From contig NZ_JALJWH010000001.1 of the NCBI RefSeq assembly GCF_024168825.1, forward strand, positions 2,356,001 through 2,420,000: DNA of 64,000 bases, given 5' to 3'. The notes under the pieces are model-generated. The model ran no database searches and was not told the DNA's origin. It saw nothing but the letters and a program-made list of their open reading frames with translations. Below, piece after piece: positions 18,938 through 27,564 of the stretch (position 1 is its first letter; each line of letters starts with the position of its first letter). Made by a program: the position numbers and the translations under genes. The DNA comes from Paenarthrobacter sp. A20. Its GTDB lineage: Bacteria > Actinomycetota > Actinomycetes > Actinomycetales > Micrococcaceae.

Positions 18938-19018
18938 GGTCAAGGCGGACTCCTCAGTGGATTTATATAGTTCATATTCCAAACTATTGACGAATATACA
19001 CCGCTTTGATACGTTTCA

Positions 19019-19030
19019 GGAACCGTTTTC
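19019..19030. promoter_or_regulatory. LacI-type operator between the GH43 and sugar-binding protein genes
   Basis: GGAACCGTTTTC matches the palindrome at 17960 except for one base and is preceded on the plus strand by CGTTTC. Its place between divergent genes fits control of both. Confidence 0.55.
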
Positions 19031-19054
19031 TTGAGCCTGAAAGAAGCTTACCCA

Positions 19055-20356
19055 ATGACGCGTAAACCCCTCCGACATCTCCGCAAATCCATCGCTTTCG
19101 TAGCCGCCGTCAGCATGCTTGGGCTTACTGCAGCCTGTTCCAGCCCTTCCGCCAACCAGCCTGAAGATGGGCCGGTCGAAATCCGGTTCTCGTGGTGGGG
19201 CAACGCCAACCGTGCCGAGCTGACCAACAATGCCATTAAAGAGTTCGAAGCAGCCAACCCCAACATCAAGGTCAAGCCGGAGTACGGCGACATCACGGGA
19301 TACTTCGACAAACTGGCCACCCAGGTGGCAGCAAACGACGCCCCCGATGTCATCACGATGGGCGGCGCCTACCCGGCCGAATACGCCAACCGCGGCGCCC
19401 TGCTGGATCTGTCCACAGTGAGCGGTTCCCTGGACCTTTCCAAAATTGACCAGGGAGCCCTGGAAAACGGGCAGGTCCAGGGCAAGCAGTACGGAGTGTC
19501 CACAGGCGCCAACGCCCTGGCTATCGTAGTGAACCCTGCCGTCTTCCAAGCCGCCGGTGTTGCGCTGCCGGATGACAGCAAGTGGTCCTGGGACGAGTTC
19601 GCCAAGATCGCTGAAGACATCACCACCAAGAGCCCCAAGGGCACTTATGGCACGGCGACCGTCCTCACTCATGACTCACTGGATGCCTTCGCCCGCCAAC
19701 GTGGCAAGTCGCTCTACACACAAGACGGCCAGCTGGGACTGGACAAGGAAACTGTCCAGGACTACTTCGACTTCTCGCTGAAGCTCAGCGAGTCCGGCGC
19801 AGCGCCCAGTGCTTCGGAGACCGTGGAGAAGCTCAACGTCAGCACGGAGCAGACACTCATGGGCATGGGACAGGCCGGCATGATGCTCACGTGGAGTAAC
19901 TCGCTCTCTGCGCTCAGCAAGGCTTCAGGGGCCGAATTGAAGCTCCTGAAGCTGCCCGGTGAGACACCTACGCCCGGCATCTGGCTCCAGTCCTCGCAGT
20001 TCTACACCATCTCCGCACGCAGCAAGCACACAGATGCCGCCGCCAAGCTGGTGAACTTCCTGGTGAACAACGAGGCCGCGGCCAAGATCATCCAGAGCGA
20101 TCGCGGTGTGCCCAGCAACTCCGGCATGCGCACGGCCATCCAGGACCTATTGACTCCCCAGGGCAAGGTTGAGGCCGCCTACATTGACCAGATCGGCAAG
20201 ATGGACTTTGCCCCCACGTTCATCGGTCCCACCGGTTCAACGGCTGTCTCAGAGATCACGGCCCGTATCAACACCGAGGTCCTGTTCAAGCGGCTGACCC
20301 CGGAGAAGGCGGCCGAGCAGTGGCTCAGTGAAAGCAAAGCGGCCATCGGCAAGTAG
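19055..20356 (+). CDS. Sugar ABC transporter substrate-binding lipoprotein
   Basis: A 433-residue extracytoplasmic solute-binding protein of the MalE/family 1 type. The signal peptide ends in the lipobox LTAAC, with Cys28 as the lipid-anchored residue. VEIRFSWWGNANRAELTNNAIKEFE and NDAPDVITMGGAYPAEYANRG, read in parts, are the family's N-terminal signatures. ATG at 19055 is chosen over TTG at 19031 because it starts the basic n-region of the signal peptide. No permease or ATPase gene follows: the next gene is convergent and only 3 bases away. It must therefore use membrane components encoded elsewhere. Confidence 0.88.
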   Translation: MTRKPLRHLRKSIAFVAAVSMLGLTAACSSPSANQPEDGPVEIRFSWWGNANRAELTNNAIKEFEAANPNIKVKPEYGDITGYFDKLATQVAANDAPDVITMGGAYPAEYANRGALLDLSTVSGSLDLSKIDQGALENGQVQGKQYGVSTGANALAIVVNPAVFQAAGVALPDDSKWSWDEFAKIAEDITTKSPKGTYGTATVLTHDSLDAFARQRGKSLYTQDGQLGLDKETVQDYFDFSLKLSESGAAPSASETVEKLNVSTEQTLMGMGQAGMMLTWSNSLSALSKASGAELKLLKLPGETPTPGIWLQSSQFYTISARSKHTDAAAKLVNFLVNNEAAAKIIQSDRGVPSNSGMRTAIQDLLTPQGKVEAAYIDQIGKMDFAPTFIGPTGSTAVSEITARINTEVLFKRLTPEKAAEQWLSESKAAIGK

Positions 20357-20359
20357 CAG

Positions 20360-21136
20360 CTAAGCGGCGTCGCGGATCTCCAGGTAGGGGTCCGCCCACG
20401 CGCTGATGATGCGGGCGACCCGTGCTGCCTGGCCCTTCCCGGTCAGCAGATGCTCGCTGCCCTCCAGCGAGATAAAACTCCGGGGGTGCCGGGCGGTACG
20501 GAAGATCTCGCTGGCGTTGTCGATCCCCACGGTGTTGTCGGTGGGGGAGTGCATCACCATCAGCGGCTTGTGGAGGGTGCGGATGCAGTCGCGCAGATCG
20601 GCGCGTTCCACGTCTTCCACAAAGTGGCGGCGGACCTCCATGGGACGTCCACCGAGGTCCACCACAGCGCTGCCATCGCGGAGGATGTCCTCAATTTCGG
20701 TGTCGAACATGTGCTCAACGTGCTTGGGCTCGTACGGTGCGCCAACAGTCACCACGGCGTTGAGCCCCGGGACATCGCGGGCTGCGGCAAGCACAGCCGC
20801 ACCCCCAAACGAGTGGCCCACCAGCAGGGAGATTCCCCGGCGCTGTTCCCGCATGAATTCCGCGGCCAGAATGGTGTCGGACACCTTCACGCTAAACGAT
20901 CCCGCCGACCATTCACCTGCTGAGCCGCCAAGACCCAAATTGTCGAAACGCAGCATTCCAATACCCTGCTCAGCCAGCCCCTTGCAGATGCGGGAAGCGG
21001 CAGGGCTGTCCTTGCCGAGCGTCAGGCCATGGGAGTACAGGCCCCAGCCCCGGACAGGGCCCTCAGGAACGTCCACGATGCCCGCCAACGTATCGCCGGT
21101 GCTTCCCGTGAAGCTGATCTTTTCGGAGCGTGACAC
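20360..21136 (-). CDS. Alpha/beta hydrolase resembling the hydrolase half of OsmC fusions
   Basis: A 258-residue alpha/beta hydrolase. LLVGHSFGG places the nucleophile at Ser109. MHSPTDNTVG carries the likely acid Asp, and EGSEHLLTG the His. The layout and phrases (MLRFDNLGLGGSAGEW, VVTVGAPYEPKHV, HPRSFISLEGSEHLL) match the N-terminal hydrolase domain found in many bacteria fused to an OsmC domain; here the OsmC part is absent. The substrate is unknown. GTG at 21134-21136 has AAGGAG six bases upstream. It converges with the sugar-binding protein gene and lies downstream of the sdh operon. Confidence 0.8.
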   Translation of the reverse strand: MSRSEKISFTGSTGDTLAGIVDVPEGPVRGWGLYSHGLTLGKDSPAASRICKGLAEQGIGMLRFDNLGLGGSAGEWSAGSFSVKVSDTILAAEFMREQRRGISLLVGHSFGGAAVLAAARDVPGLNAVVTVGAPYEPKHVEHMFDTEIEDILRDGSAVVDLGGRPMEVRRHFVEDVERADLRDCIRTLHKPLMVMHSPTDNTVGIDNASEIFRTARHPRSFISLEGSEHLLTGKGQAARVARIISAWADPYLEIRDAA

Positions 21137-21180
21137 GTTGGTCTCCTTGCGTTGCATTGACCGGTTGACGGCAGTGATTA

Positions 21181-21228
21181 ACGACGACGGCGCCCCTCAC
21201 CATCAGTGGTGAGTGGCGCCGTCGTCGT
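21181..21228 (-). terminator. Long hairpin after sdhB
   Basis: Fourteen-base arms (ACGACGACGGCGCC / GGCGCCGTCGTCGT) with a second small stem inside the loop (CTCACCA / TGGTGAG). It lies between the sdhB stop and the downstream hydrolase gene on the same strand and is the likely end of the sdhCDAB transcript. Confidence 0.75.
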
Positions 21229-21251
21229 GTTTGTTCTTTGAAGAACGGTAA

Positions 21252-22034
21252 CTAGATCTTGCGGGCCAGAATGGCCTGCTTGACCTCGGCAATTACCTGG
21301 GTCACCTGGATGCCACGAGGGCATGCTTCCGAGCAGTTGAAGGTGGTGCGGCAACGCCACACGCCTTCTTTGTCGTTGAGGATCTCAAGGCGCATGTCGC
21401 CGGCGTCATCGCGGGAATCGAAGATGAAGCGGTGTGCGTTGACGATTGCTGCCGGACCAAAGTACTGGCCGTCGGTCCAGAAGACCGGGCAGGACGAGGT
21501 GCAGGCTGCGCAAAGGATGCACTTGGTGGTGTCGTCAAAGCGCTCACGGTCCTCAACGGACTGCAGGCGTTCCTTGGTGGGCTCGTGGCCCTTGTTGATC
21601 AGGAACGGCATGACTTCGCGGAAGGACTGGAAGAAGGGTTCCATGTCCACGATCAGGTCCTTCTCCACGGGGAGGCCCTTGATCGGCTCGACGGTGATGG
21701 GCTTGGTGGTGTCCAGGTCCTTCAGCAGCGTCTTGCAAGCGAGGCGGTTGCGGCCGTTGATGCGCATTGCATCGGAGCCACATACGCCGTGGGCGCAGGA
21801 GCGACGGAAGGAAACGGTGCCGTCGATTTCCCACTTGACCTTGTGCAGGGCATCCAACACGCGGTCCGTGCCGTACATCGTCAGCTTGTAGTCGTCCCAG
21901 CGGGCTTCGTCCGAGATTTCCGGATCGTAGCGGCGCACGCGGAGCGTGATGTGGAACGTGGGAATTTCACCGTCGCCGGCAACACTTGCCGGGAGCTCGA
22001 TCTTGGAAGCGGGCTCTGCCATTTCGGTCGTCAT
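21252..22034 (-). CDS. sdhB: Succinate dehydrogenase iron-sulfur subunit
   Basis: Electron-transfer subunit of complex II, 260 residues. The [2Fe-2S] ligands are Cys80, Cys85, Asp88 and Cys100 (SCAHGVCGSD...LAC; an Asp in third place, as in E. coli SdhB). CILCAACTSSCP at 172-183 and CRTTFNCSEACP further on supply the [4Fe-4S] and [3Fe-4S] ligands. The ATG overlaps the sdhA stop by one base (TAATG), so translation is coupled. Last gene of sdhCDAB. Confidence 0.96.
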   Translation of the reverse strand: MTTEMAEPASKIELPASVAGDGEIPTFHITLRVRRYDPEISDEARWDDYKLTMYGTDRVLDALHKVKWEIDGTVSFRRSCAHGVCGSDAMRINGRNRLACKTLLKDLDTTKPITVEPIKGLPVEKDLIVDMEPFFQSFREVMPFLINKGHEPTKERLQSVEDRERFDDTTKCILCAACTSSCPVFWTDGQYFGPAAIVNAHRFIFDSRDDAGDMRLEILNDKEGVWRCRTTFNCSEACPRGIQVTQVIAEVKQAILARKI

Positions 22035-23833
22035 TAGTACTTACGCTCCATCGGCTCGTAACGGGTGAAGATGACGGGCTTCGTCTCAAGACGGATGCCC
22101 GCGACGGATTCCGCCGAGGAGTCGACGGTGACGGAATTGTCCAGGTAAGCCATGGAGTGCTTCATGAACTTTTCGTCGTTGCGGTCCGGGAAGTCCTCGC
22201 GGTAGTGGCCACCGCGGGACTCTTCACGGTGCAGGGCGCCGACGGTCATGACCTTGGCCATGTCCAGCAGGAAGCCCAGTTCCACCGCTTCCAGGAGGTC
22301 CAGGTTGAAGCGCTTGCCCTTGTCCTGGACAGTGACGTTCTTGTAGCGCTCTTCGAAGGACTCGATGTCGCTGAGGACCTGCTCCAGCGATTCCTTGGTA
22401 CGGAACACCTGCATGTTGGCATCCATGGTGTCCTGCAGTTCCTTGCGGATCTGTGCAACACGCTCGGTGCCATTGCCGTTGAGCAGGCCGCTGAGGATGC
22501 CACGGGTCATTGCCTCGGGATCCTCGGGCAACTCGACGTAGTCGGCCGTCTTGGAGTACTCAGCGGCGGCAATGCCGGCGCGCTTGCCGAAGACGTTGAT
22601 GTCCAGGAGCGAGTTGGTGCCGAGGCGGTTGGAGCCATGTACGGACACACAGGCAACTTCACCGGCTGCGTAGAGGCCCGGCACGATCGTGTCGTTGTCC
22701 TGCAGCACCTCGGTGGTGATGTTCGTGGGGATGCCGCCCATGGCGTAGTGCGCCGTCGGGAAAACGGGAACAGGATCGGTGAACGGTTCCACACCCAGGT
22801 AGGTGCGGGCGAACTCCGTGATGTCCGGAAGCTTGGCCTCGATATGCGCCGGCTCAAGGTGGGTCAGGTCCAGGAGGACGTAGTCCTTGTTTGGGCCACA
22901 GCCGCGGCCTTCACGCACTTCGTTCGCCATGGCGCGGGCCACGATGTCACGGGGTGCAAGGTCCTTGATGGTGGGGGCGTAGCGCTCCATGAAGCGCTCA
23001 CCCTCGGAGTTACGCAGGATGGCACCTTCACCACGTGCACCCTCGGTGAGGAGGATGCCAAGGCCGGCCAGGCCGGTCGGGTGGAACTGGAAGAACTCCA
23101 TGTCTTCCAGCGGGATGCCGCGGCGGAACGCGATGCCCATGCCGTCGCCCGTGAGGGTGTGTGCGTTTGAGGTGGTCTTGAAGACCTTGCCCGCGCCGCC
23201 GGAGGCGAACACTACGGACTTGGCCTGGAAGACGTGAAGTTCACCGGATGCGAGGTCGTAGGAGACCACGCCGGCTACACGCTTCTGCTTGTACGGAGTA
23301 CCGTCTTCGCGCACTGCGTCTTCTTCGACGATCAGCAGGTCCAGGACGTAGTACTCGTTGTAGAACTCAACGTTGTGCTTGACGCAGTTTTGGTACAGCG
23401 TCTGCAGGATCATGTGGCCGGTACGGTCTGCCGCATAGCAAGCACGGCGGACGGGGGCCTTGCCGTGGTCGCGGGTGTGGCCACCGAAGCGACGCTGGTC
23501 AATCCGGCCCTCGGGCGTGCGGTTGAACGGCAGGCCCATCTTTTCCAGGTCCAGCACGGCGTCGATGGCTTCCTTCGCCATGACCTCGGCTGCGTCCTGG
23601 TCAACCAGGTAGTCGCCACCCTTGATGGTGTCAAAGGTGTGCCATTCCCAGTTGTCTTCTTCGACGTTGGCCAGTGCTGCACACATTCCACCCTGGGCTG
23701 CACCGGTGTGCGAGCGGGTGGGGTAGAGCTTGGTCAGTACCGCTGTGCGTGCGCGCTGACCGGACTCGATCGCGGCGCGCATGCCGGCGCCACCTGCACC
23801 GACAATGACGACGTCGTACTTATGGACCTGCAT
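22034..23833 (-). CDS. sdhA: Succinate dehydrogenase flavoprotein subunit
   Basis: Catalytic subunit that oxidises succinate to fumarate with covalently bound FAD; 599 residues. [14 protein letters not shown] is the FAD-binding motif, and [10 protein letters not shown] places the FAD-linked histidine at His42. Later family blocks include [28 protein letters not shown] and [15 protein letters not shown] start at ATG 23831-23833 ([12 protein letters not shown]); an in-frame start seven codons upstream lacks support. The C-terminal [13 protein letters not shown] segment is typical of the capping/helical region. Confidence 0.97.
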   Translation of the reverse strand: MQVHKYDVVIVGAGGAGMRAAIESGQRARTAVLTKLYPTRSHTGAAQGGMCAALANVEEDNWEWHTFDTIKGGDYLVDQDAAEVMAKEAIDAVLDLEKMGLPFNRTPEGRIDQRRFGGHTRDHGKAPVRRACYAADRTGHMILQTLYQNCVKHNVEFYNEYYVLDLLIVEEDAVREDGTPYKQKRVAGVVSYDLASGELHVFQAKSVVFASGGAGKVFKTTSNAHTLTGDGMGIAFRRGIPLEDMEFFQFHPTGLAGLGILLTEGARGEGAILRNSEGERFMERYAPTIKDLAPRDIVARAMANEVREGRGCGPNKDYVLLDLTHLEPAHIEAKLPDITEFARTYLGVEPFTDPVPVFPTAHYAMGGIPTNITTEVLQDNDTIVPGLYAAGEVACVSVHGSNRLGTNSLLDINVFGKRAGIAAAEYSKTADYVELPEDPEAMTRGILSGLLNGNGTERVAQIRKELQDTMDANMQVFRTKESLEQVLSDIESFEERYKNVTVQDKGKRFNLDLLEAVELGFLLDMAKVMTVGALHREESRGGHYREDFPDRNDEKFMKHSMAYLDNSVTVDSSAESVAGIRLETKPVIFTRYEPMERKY

Positions 23834-23933
23834 ACCAGATGCTCTCTCTTTCAAAAATCAGATGGTCGGCGGAGGCTGCTCCGCTACGTCAGGCGTGCCG
23901 TATCAAACCGGCAGCGCCGCTGTGGCACGGCCT

Positions 23934-24395
23934 CTACGGGGCCGGGCAGAATCCGCCGGGAAGCTGAACGCCGTCCACCACGGGGCACGGGTTGAAGGTG
24001 AAGATCACCAGGGTGCCCAGGATGATGATGACCAGGGTGGCCGCGTAAAGGACCATCTTGAGCCAGAAGCGCGTGGAGTCCTTCTCGGCGTAGTCGTTGA
24101 TGATGGTGCGGACGCCGTTGGTGCCGTGCAGCATGGCAAGCCAGAGCATGGCGAGGTCCCAGAACTGCCAGAAGGGATCTGCCCACTTGCCGGCTACGAA
24201 GCCGAAGTCGATGGCGTGGATGCCTTCGCCCACCAACAGGTTCACGAAGAGGTGGCCGAAGATCAGCACCACCAGGACGATGCCGGAGAGGCGCATGAAG
24301 AGCCAGGCGATCATCTCGAAGTTGCCGCGGCTGGAGCCCGTGCGGTTGTACTTCGGGGCGATCTTCCCGGAACGCGGGGATTCGATGGTTGTCAT
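23934..24395 (-). CDS. sdhD: Succinate dehydrogenase membrane subunit D
   Basis: A 153-residue membrane-anchor subunit with three predicted transmembrane helices (about 28-50, 73-92, 115-135). WLFMRLSGIVLVVLIFGHLF, read in parts, contains the heme/quinone-site region, and MLHGTNGVRTIINDY contains the conserved His-Gly pair seen in SdhD anchors. It follows sdhC after 3 bases and precedes sdhA by ~100 bases. Confidence 0.9.
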   Translation of the reverse strand: MTTIESPRSGKIAPKYNRTGSSRGNFEMIAWLFMRLSGIVLVVLIFGHLFVNLLVGEGIHAIDFGFVAGKWADPFWQFWDLAMLWLAMLHGTNGVRTIINDYAEKDSTRFWLKMVLYAATLVIIILGTLVIFTFNPCPVVDGVQLPGGFCPAP

Positions 24396-24398
24396 GGC

Positions 24399-24779
24399 TT
24401 AGTGGCCTCCCAGCGCGAGGGAAAGGTGGCGGATGGCGAAGCCGGCGAACGTGACCAGCCACAGCGCAAGCACGATCCACAGCATCTGGCGCTGGTACTT
24501 TGCGCCCTTCTTCCAGAAGTCGATGGCGATCACGCGCAGGCCGTTGAAGGCGTGGAAGATGATCGCAGCGACCAGGCCCGTTTCCCCCAGGGCCATGAGG
24601 GGGTTCTTGTAAGCACCAATGACGGCCGTGTAGGCCTCAGGGGACACGCGCACCAATGAGGTGTCCAGCACATGGACCAACAAGAAGAAAAAGATCACTA
24701 CACCGGTAATACGGTGTCCAACCCAGGACCACATGCCTTCACGGCCGCGGTACAAGGTGCCAGCTGGTTTTGTCGGCAC
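24399..24779 (-). CDS. sdhC: Succinate dehydrogenase cytochrome b556 subunit
   Basis: First gene of the operon; 126 residues with three transmembrane helices. WSWVGHRITGVVIFFFLLVHVLDT, read in parts, carries the SxxHR-like quinone-site motif and the helix I/II histidines; FHAFNGLRVIAID is the second conserved His block. It starts at GTG 24777-24779, with AGGAAGG about eight bases upstream. It anchors SdhAB to the membrane and helps bind heme b. Confidence 0.9.
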   Translation of the reverse strand: MPTKPAGTLYRGREGMWSWVGHRITGVVIFFFLLVHVLDTSLVRVSPEAYTAVIGAYKNPLMALGETGLVAAIIFHAFNGLRVIAIDFWKKGAKYQRQMLWIVLALWLVTFAGFAIRHLSLALGGH

Positions 24780-24868
24780 TGATTAAACCTTCCTGCAACA
24801 CAGCGGCGCTGGCATGGGATCCATGCGGGGGGAACGCCTGCTGCGAGAGCACTCGTAGCTCACGCCTA

Positions 24869-24897
24869 AATCTAGGCTTCGCTAACAGCATATTCAA
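24869..24897 (-). promoter_or_regulatory. Promoter of sdhCDAB
   Basis: On the minus strand, TTGAAT and TAGATT are separated by exactly 17 bases, a good sigma-70 type promoter. It leaves a 5' leader of roughly 80 bases before the sdhC GTG, in contrast to the many leaderless genes nearby. Confidence 0.7.
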
Positions 24898-25020
24898 TTT
24901 AGGACTGGCTTCTCTGCTTGTTAATTCCATGTTTCCTGCCCGTATTCAGGCAATTTTGGCCAGTGCTTGAGACGAACACCACATGCGTGGCGTTCTGCGG
25001 GGCTTCCCGGCTGCGTCGGA

Positions 25021-25026
25021 TAAAGT
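25021..25026 (+). promoter_or_regulatory. -10 box TAAAGT of manC (leaderless)
   Basis: TAAAGT, six bases, then the GTG at 25033. No convincing -35 is visible. Confidence 0.5.
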
Positions 25027-25032
25027 GTTGCG

Positions 25033-26166
25033 GTGAGTACAGAAGACGCGAAATACCCGGAATCGCCCATGAACCGCTTCCATGCGGTCATTCCGGCGGG
25101 CGGTGTGGGCACCAGGCTGTGGCCGCTCTCGCGTGCCGCCGCGCCCAAGTTCCTCCACGATCTGACCGGTTCCGGCAGCACGTTGTTGAGGGCCACCTAC
25201 GACCGCCTTGAGCCGCTGGCCGGCGAGCGGGTGCTCGTAGTAACCGGCGAGGCACACCGCGCCGCAGTGTGCCGCCAGCTCCCCGAAGTAGGGGACGACG
25301 AACTGGTGCTCGAAAGCGAGCCCAAGGACTCCGGCGCCGCCATTGGACTGGCCGCTGCCATCCTGTATCGCCGGGACCCGGACACCATCATGGGCTCCTT
25401 CGCCGCAGACCAGGTCATCAGTCCGGACAATCTCTTCCAGGAAACCGTGCGCGAAGCGATCTATACCGCAGCCATGGGAAAGATCGTCACCATCGGCATC
25501 AAGCCAACGCACCCGTCTACTGGTTTCGGTTACATCCGTTCCGGTGCAGCCCTCCATGTCGAAGGCGCTCCCAACGCGCTTGCAGTTGCGGAGTTCGTGG
25601 AGAAGCCCAGCCAGGAAGTTGCCAATAAGTACGTCGAGGCAGGGGACTATGTCTGGAACGCCGGCATGTTCGTCGCTCCTGTGGCCCTCATGCTCAAGCA
25701 CTTGGAAGCCAACCAGCCCGAGCTCTTCGCGGGCCTGCAGGAAATCGCCGAGGCCTGGGATACGCCGCAGCGCGCCGAGGTGACCGCCCGTGTCTGGCCC
25801 ACCCTGCCCAAGATTGCCATTGACTACGCGGTGGCCGAGCCCGCAGCGGCGGCCGGCGATGTCGCCGTCGTGCCTGGCACGTTCCGTTGGGACGACGTTG
25901 GCGACTTTGCCGCGATCGGCCGCCTCAACAACGCCGGCGACGTCGACGAAGTGACAGTGCTTGGTGAGGGCGCGCGCGTCTTTGCTGAAAATGCCAGCGG
26001 GGTGGTGGTCTCCGATACCAAGCGCGTTATCGCCCTGATCGGCATCAAGGACGTAGTCATCGTGGACACCCCGGACGCGCTCCTGGTCACCACCAAGGAA
26101 CATGCCCAACTGGTCAAAGGTACGGTTGACGCCCTCAAAGCCAGCGGCGATACGGACGTGCTGTAA
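25033..26166 (+). CDS. manC: Mannose-1-phosphate guanylyltransferase
   Basis: A 377-residue nucleotidyltransferase that makes GDP-mannose from GTP and mannose-1-phosphate for glycans and lipid mannosides. VIPAGGVGTRLWPLSR at residues 19-34 is the nucleotide-binding signature, with APKF next. SFAADQVI is the metal-binding region, and FVEKPSQEVANKYVEAGDYVWNAGMF, read in parts, is the family-specific sugar-binding block. It lacks the C-terminal isomerase domain of long AlgA-type enzymes. It is a single-gene unit: a leaderless start and its own terminator. Confidence 0.92.
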   Translation: MSTEDAKYPESPMNRFHAVIPAGGVGTRLWPLSRAAAPKFLHDLTGSGSTLLRATYDRLEPLAGERVLVVTGEAHRAAVCRQLPEVGDDELVLESEPKDSGAAIGLAAAILYRRDPDTIMGSFAADQVISPDNLFQETVREAIYTAAMGKIVTIGIKPTHPSTGFGYIRSGAALHVEGAPNALAVAEFVEKPSQEVANKYVEAGDYVWNAGMFVAPVALMLKHLEANQPELFAGLQEIAEAWDTPQRAEVTARVWPTLPKIAIDYAVAEPAAAAGDVAVVPGTFRWDDVGDFAAIGRLNNAGDVDEVTVLGEGARVFAENASGVVVSDTKRVIALIGIKDVVIVDTPDALLVTTKEHAQLVKGTVDALKASGDTDVL

Positions 26167-26186
26167 AGCAACCCGCTTATACCGTG

Positions 26187-26248
26187 AGCCACCTCTTTGG
26201 TTGTCCTGCCGCTGAACGCAGCGTAACCAAGAGGTGGCTTTCGTTCTT
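26187..26248 (+). terminator. Terminator after manC
   Basis: AGCCACCTCTTTGGTT pairs with AACCAAGAGGTGGCT (one bulged T) and is followed by the T-rich TTCGTTCTT. Confidence 0.8.
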
Positions 26249-26265
26249 CGAGGGCCACGCATGGC

Positions 26266-26271
26266 TAGAGT
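26266..26271 (+). promoter_or_regulatory. -10 box TAGAGT of the amidohydrolase gene (leaderless)
   Basis: TAGAGT, six bases, then the GTG at 26278. Confidence 0.5.
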
Positions 26272-26277
26272 TGTGAC

Positions 26278-27483
26278 GTGCGCAATTACACGACTGAAAC
26301 CGAGCCCGCTCCCGTGGTGAGTCCTTGGGTTGATGAACTGCTTCCCGGACTGATCGAATTCCGGCGTGACCTCCATGCGCACCCGGAGCTGTCCTTCAAG
26401 GAATTCCGTACCACGGACAAGCTCGTGGAGCGGCTTGAAGCAGCCGGGCTGAAGCCGCGGCGGCTGGAAGAGACCGGGCTGACGGTTGATGTGGGCGAAG
26501 GCCCCATTGCCACCGCCCTCCGCGGGGACATCGACGCCCTGCCGATCATTGAGGAAACCGGACTGCCGTTCGCGTCGAAGAACCATGGCGTTACCCATGC
26601 TTGCGGGCACGACGTCCACACCACTGCCATGCTCGGCATTGCCTTGACGCTGCAGCGGATGCACAAGAACAATCCGCTGGGTGGCACGGTCCGGATCATC
26701 TTCCAGCCTGCCGAGGAAACCATGCCCGGTGGCGCGTTGTCCTGCATCGAGCAGGGAGTGCTTGAAGGTGTGCCGCGTATCCTGGCGCTGCACTGTGATC
26801 CCCGGATCAACGTGGGCCAGATCGGCACCCGCATCGGGGCCATCACCTCGGCGTCGGACACCATCAAAATTGAACTCTCCGGCAGGGGCGGCCACACGTC
26901 CAGGCCGCACTTGACCGAGGACCTCGTCTTCGCTTTGTCGCAGATCGCCATCAACGTCCCTGCTGTTCTTTCCCGCCGCGTGGATGTCCGCAGTGGCGTG
27001 TCCGTTGTCTGGGGCCAGATCTCCGCCGGCTCTGCGCCCAACGCCATCCCCGGCTCCGGCTACATGGCCGGAACCATGCGCTGCCTTGACCGCGACGCCT
27101 GGCACAGCGCGGGGGAGTTGCTGGACGAAGTGGTGAAGCAGGTTGCTGCCCCTTACGGCGTGGACGTCCACATGGAGCACACCCGCGGCGTGCCCCCGGT
27201 GGTCAATTCCGAGCATGAGACAGCCCTCATCGAAGCCTCCGCGCGCGCGGAGTTGGGTGAGAACGCAGTGGTCCTGACCCCGCAGTCCATGGGTGGGGAG
27301 GACTTCGCCTGGTTCCTGGCCGACCTTCCCGGCGCCATGATGCGCCTCGGCACGCACACGCCCGGCGGCGAAGAATACGATCTTCACCGCGGCGACTTCA
27401 TCGTGGACGAACGCGCCCTCGGCTACGCCATCCGCGTCCTGACCGCAGCTGCCCTCCGTACCATCCGCGACCTGGAGCAATAA
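26278..27483 (+). CDS. M20-family amidohydrolase
   Basis: A 401-residue metal-dependent amidase/peptidase of the M20D type (hippurate hydrolase, N-acyl-amino-acid amidohydrolase or IAA-amino-acid hydrolase-like). FRRDLHAHPELSFKE is the N-terminal signature. GDIDALPI, ACGHDVHTTAMLG and QPAEETMPGGA contain the metal ligands and catalytic Glu, and GRGGHTSRPH is the dimerisation-domain entry. SMGGEDFAWF holds the last metal-site residues. The substrate is unknown. Leaderless GTG start. It is not part of an operon: manC upstream has a terminator, and ohrR downstream has its own promoter. Confidence 0.85.
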   Translation: MRNYTTETEPAPVVSPWVDELLPGLIEFRRDLHAHPELSFKEFRTTDKLVERLEAAGLKPRRLEETGLTVDVGEGPIATALRGDIDALPIIEETGLPFASKNHGVTHACGHDVHTTAMLGIALTLQRMHKNNPLGGTVRIIFQPAEETMPGGALSCIEQGVLEGVPRILALHCDPRINVGQIGTRIGAITSASDTIKIELSGRGGHTSRPHLTEDLVFALSQIAINVPAVLSRRVDVRSGVSVVWGQISAGSAPNAIPGSGYMAGTMRCLDRDAWHSAGELLDEVVKQVAAPYGVDVHMEHTRGVPPVVNSEHETALIEASARAELGENAVVLTPQSMGGEDFAWFLADLPGAMMRLGTHTPGGEEYDLHRGDFIVDERALGYAIRVLTAAALRTIRDLEQ

Positions 27484-27528
27484 CCCCTCGAGCAGTAAAC
27501 CCACTGAGTCGCATCAGGCGAAGATGAG

Positions 27529-27557
27529 TTGTGCGCAATTGAATTGTGCGCTATCGT
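27529..27557 (+). promoter_or_regulatory. ohrR promoter with probable OhrR operator
   Basis: TTGTGC at 27529 and TATCGT at 27552-27557 with a 17-base spacer form the promoter. CAATTGAATTG at 27536-27546 is a perfect palindrome inside the spacer, like the CAATT/AATTG cores of OhrR boxes, and TTGTGCGC is repeated at 27529 and 27544. Seven bases separate the -10 from the ohrR ATG. Confidence 0.65.
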
Positions 27558-27564
27558 TTTATCC

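Noticed and set aside
24946..27504. An 852-codon open frame on the minus strand opposite manC and the amidohydrolase gene
   Set aside because: It is the antisense frame of two well-supported genes in GC-rich DNA and shows no domain; open frames of this kind occur opposite nearly every gene here.
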